Position numbers and translations under genes: made by a program. 64,000 nucleotides of DNA, taken from assembly GCF_034263275.1 (NCBI RefSeq), contig NZ_CP139559.1, positions 5,580,001 to 5,644,000 on the forward strand. The letters are read 5' to 3'. Below, one piece after another: positions 63,801 through 64,000 of this stretch (the first letter of the stretch is position 1; every line of letters begins with the position of its first letter). The DNA comes from Mucilaginibacter sp. cycad4. Its GTDB lineage: Bacteria; Bacteroidota; Bacteroidia; Sphingobacteriales; Sphingobacteriaceae. The notes below the pieces were generated by a model. That model had not been told where the DNA came from, searched no databases, and saw nothing but the letters and a program-made list of their open reading frames with translations.

Positions 63801-64000
63801 GATAGTTATGCAGGCTGGACACCATATAACTTTACCTTTAACGACCCGGTTGGGATGAATGACCCGTCTGGGGCCGCTCCGGGAGGCATTGGCCCAAATC
63901 CAGGGTTTGCCCCGGATGTTTGGGCACAAATAGAAGCGCAATGGAATACTACAAATTATGGCAATCAGTCACATTCTGGATCCGATACAAACGGTCAAAT
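60801..64000 (+). CDS. RHS-repeat protein B with RHS core (DUF6443-type N-terminus), cut by window edge
   Basis: An open frame from the ATG at 60801 runs to the window end (~1066 residues seen). A signal peptide (LCLVMLIAAFNSSSYGQ) is followed by a DUF6443-like segment with VSYLDGLGRPIQRISMQGSP and QLMAYDQYGRQPLQYLPYTA. Many YD repeats follow (SYTYDAKGRLVAKQAPG, YTYDASGNRIRKVLYN). The RHS core is near 910-1030: FIKDHLGNTRVSFRDN, ENEYYPFGMTMQ, EREYDPQIGRFNSIDPMVD and FNDPVGMNDPSGAAPGG. Sequence after this core is where variable toxin domains occur in RHS proteins; only ~35 residues of it are in the window, so the effector type is unknown. Confidence 0.9.
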   Translation, partial: MISLKFYRNLCLVMLIAAFNSSSYGQTVTRVIDANVSSYQGTSYEAYHSVTLSPGFSFTPNTTYTAFYVNIAAQDQKPDDQSLLINNTVRQDMVKVSGVTLPTQIQPGVNAQTIVSYLDGLGRPIQRISMQGSPLHKDMVQLMAYDQYGRQPLQYLPYTATTGNGSLQVNAIAAQNAFYQVTGQQIATDNAPFAGTVYDNSPLQRVLETGAPGAAWQTGTGHSLKTASRLNTAADNIRIWNSAGPTGTYYGAGQLSVSDITDENGNHVLTFSNKLGQLVSKKVQAGSNSWLESIIICDDLGNVLYQVSPEGVKRIYGASPPAFNAAFINAWTTSYTYDAKGRLVAKQAPGAGPEYMVYDSNNRLVLTQDGRLRSAYATDTWYYVKYDAANRTIMSGLYRYSAPPGATGSTNQQILQNYLDGLTYDNVSTFASEKRQAGTTYGFSNRSFPSNIVDADVLQVNYYDDYDFNNTGTPVNQYVNPNASGFATTAVADNSSLLTGTMSRVITTAGNAGGWIKQAIFYDQFGNPIQKQTNNLVNQSALDITSNAIDLYSGHITQTKQVKSLSATTVIHKVSYDIMDRITQVAANINAGATDQVIAKYEYNELGQLKDKKLGLVTGSTYLQTVDYRYNIRGWLTSINNSTLTPDGGLTNSDTNDLFGISILYNQADATGLSNTPKYNGKISEIKWKANDQFSSSTNPVRERSYTFTYDAADRLTNAQYVANSGSAWNAETGGYNETIGGYDNNGNILSLTRNTYASGASAFTLLDNLSYTYKNSNVSNQLASVADLSSNAMGYNGTINSAVQYSYDNNGNLTTDVNKGETITYNDLNKVSKVLTGTGSVEYTYDASGNRIRKVLYNSSHVALNTYDYLDGFVYTTVGAGSRTLTYFNTAEGRVLSNTTATAFTYEYFIKDHLGNTRVSFRDNGSGAAAITQENEYYPFGMTMQGIAVRTAQSTTANKQLFNGGSELQDDLGFENSYSTPEREYDPQIGRFNSIDPMVDSYAGWTPYNFTFNDPVGMNDPSGAAPGGIGPNPGFAPDVWAQIEAQWNTTNYGNQSHSGSDTNGQ

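Overview
The window looks like chromosomal DNA of a Bacteroidota bacterium of the Sphingobacteriaceae type, close to Mucilaginibacter or Pedobacter. The reasons are the gene families present (DUF4175, DUF4199, DUF6443/RHS, a propeller-type histidine kinase), TAnnTTTG promoter boxes with almost no Shine-Dalgarno sequence, and many palindromic intergenic repeats. All calls were made by reading the sequence and the conceptual translations; no database search was run.

Layout. 1-2319 (minus): a MarR regulator, an RND adaptor and the start of an RND efflux permease. 2455-7641: M61 peptidase, APC permease and M28 peptidase lipoprotein. 7843-9443: small membrane proteins. 9599-12946: mfd. 12980-13908: a frameshifted REP-associated transposase set among inverted REP pairs. 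13937-17526: hpt, an M16 peptidase, def and a Tat-exported sugar isomerase/epimerase-like protein. 17784-22657: a GPH transporter, a DUF1223/cytochrome b/molybdopterin oxidoreductase operon, and a divergent ECF sigma/anti-sigma pair. 22876-27266: dtd, a Cys/Met-metabolism PLP enzyme, a beta-lactamase-fold hydrolase and rsgA.

27568-32854 is the threonine operon. A Thr/Ile-rich leader peptide and an attenuator precede thrA (aspartokinase-homoserine dehydrogenase), thrB and thrC. The reading of the attenuator is direct: the last leader codons are complementary to the 5' arm of the terminator. 33003-37911 holds a lipoprotein, a RelE/ParE-type toxin-antitoxin pair, a HAD phosphatase, cysE-cysM, an NTF2-like protein and an EamA exporter. 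38527-42088 is a histidine kinase/response regulator pair. 42415-47149 holds a glutathione peroxidase, and DUF4175, an anti-sigma-like kinase and ybeY as a compact operon.

From about 47.8 kb the character becomes accessory: long gene-poor stretches, a 186-bp element with 18-bp inverted ends, a secreted zincin-like lipoprotein, tRNA-Pro(GGG), and decayed pieces of a metallophosphoesterase and a subtilase. A tightly packed five-gene plus-strand operon (53839 to beyond the window end) then encodes three secreted fibre-like paralogs with one shared C-terminal module, followed by two large RHS/YD-repeat proteins. This last operon is the best candidate here for an undescribed surface or toxin-delivery system; its toxin end lies outside the window.
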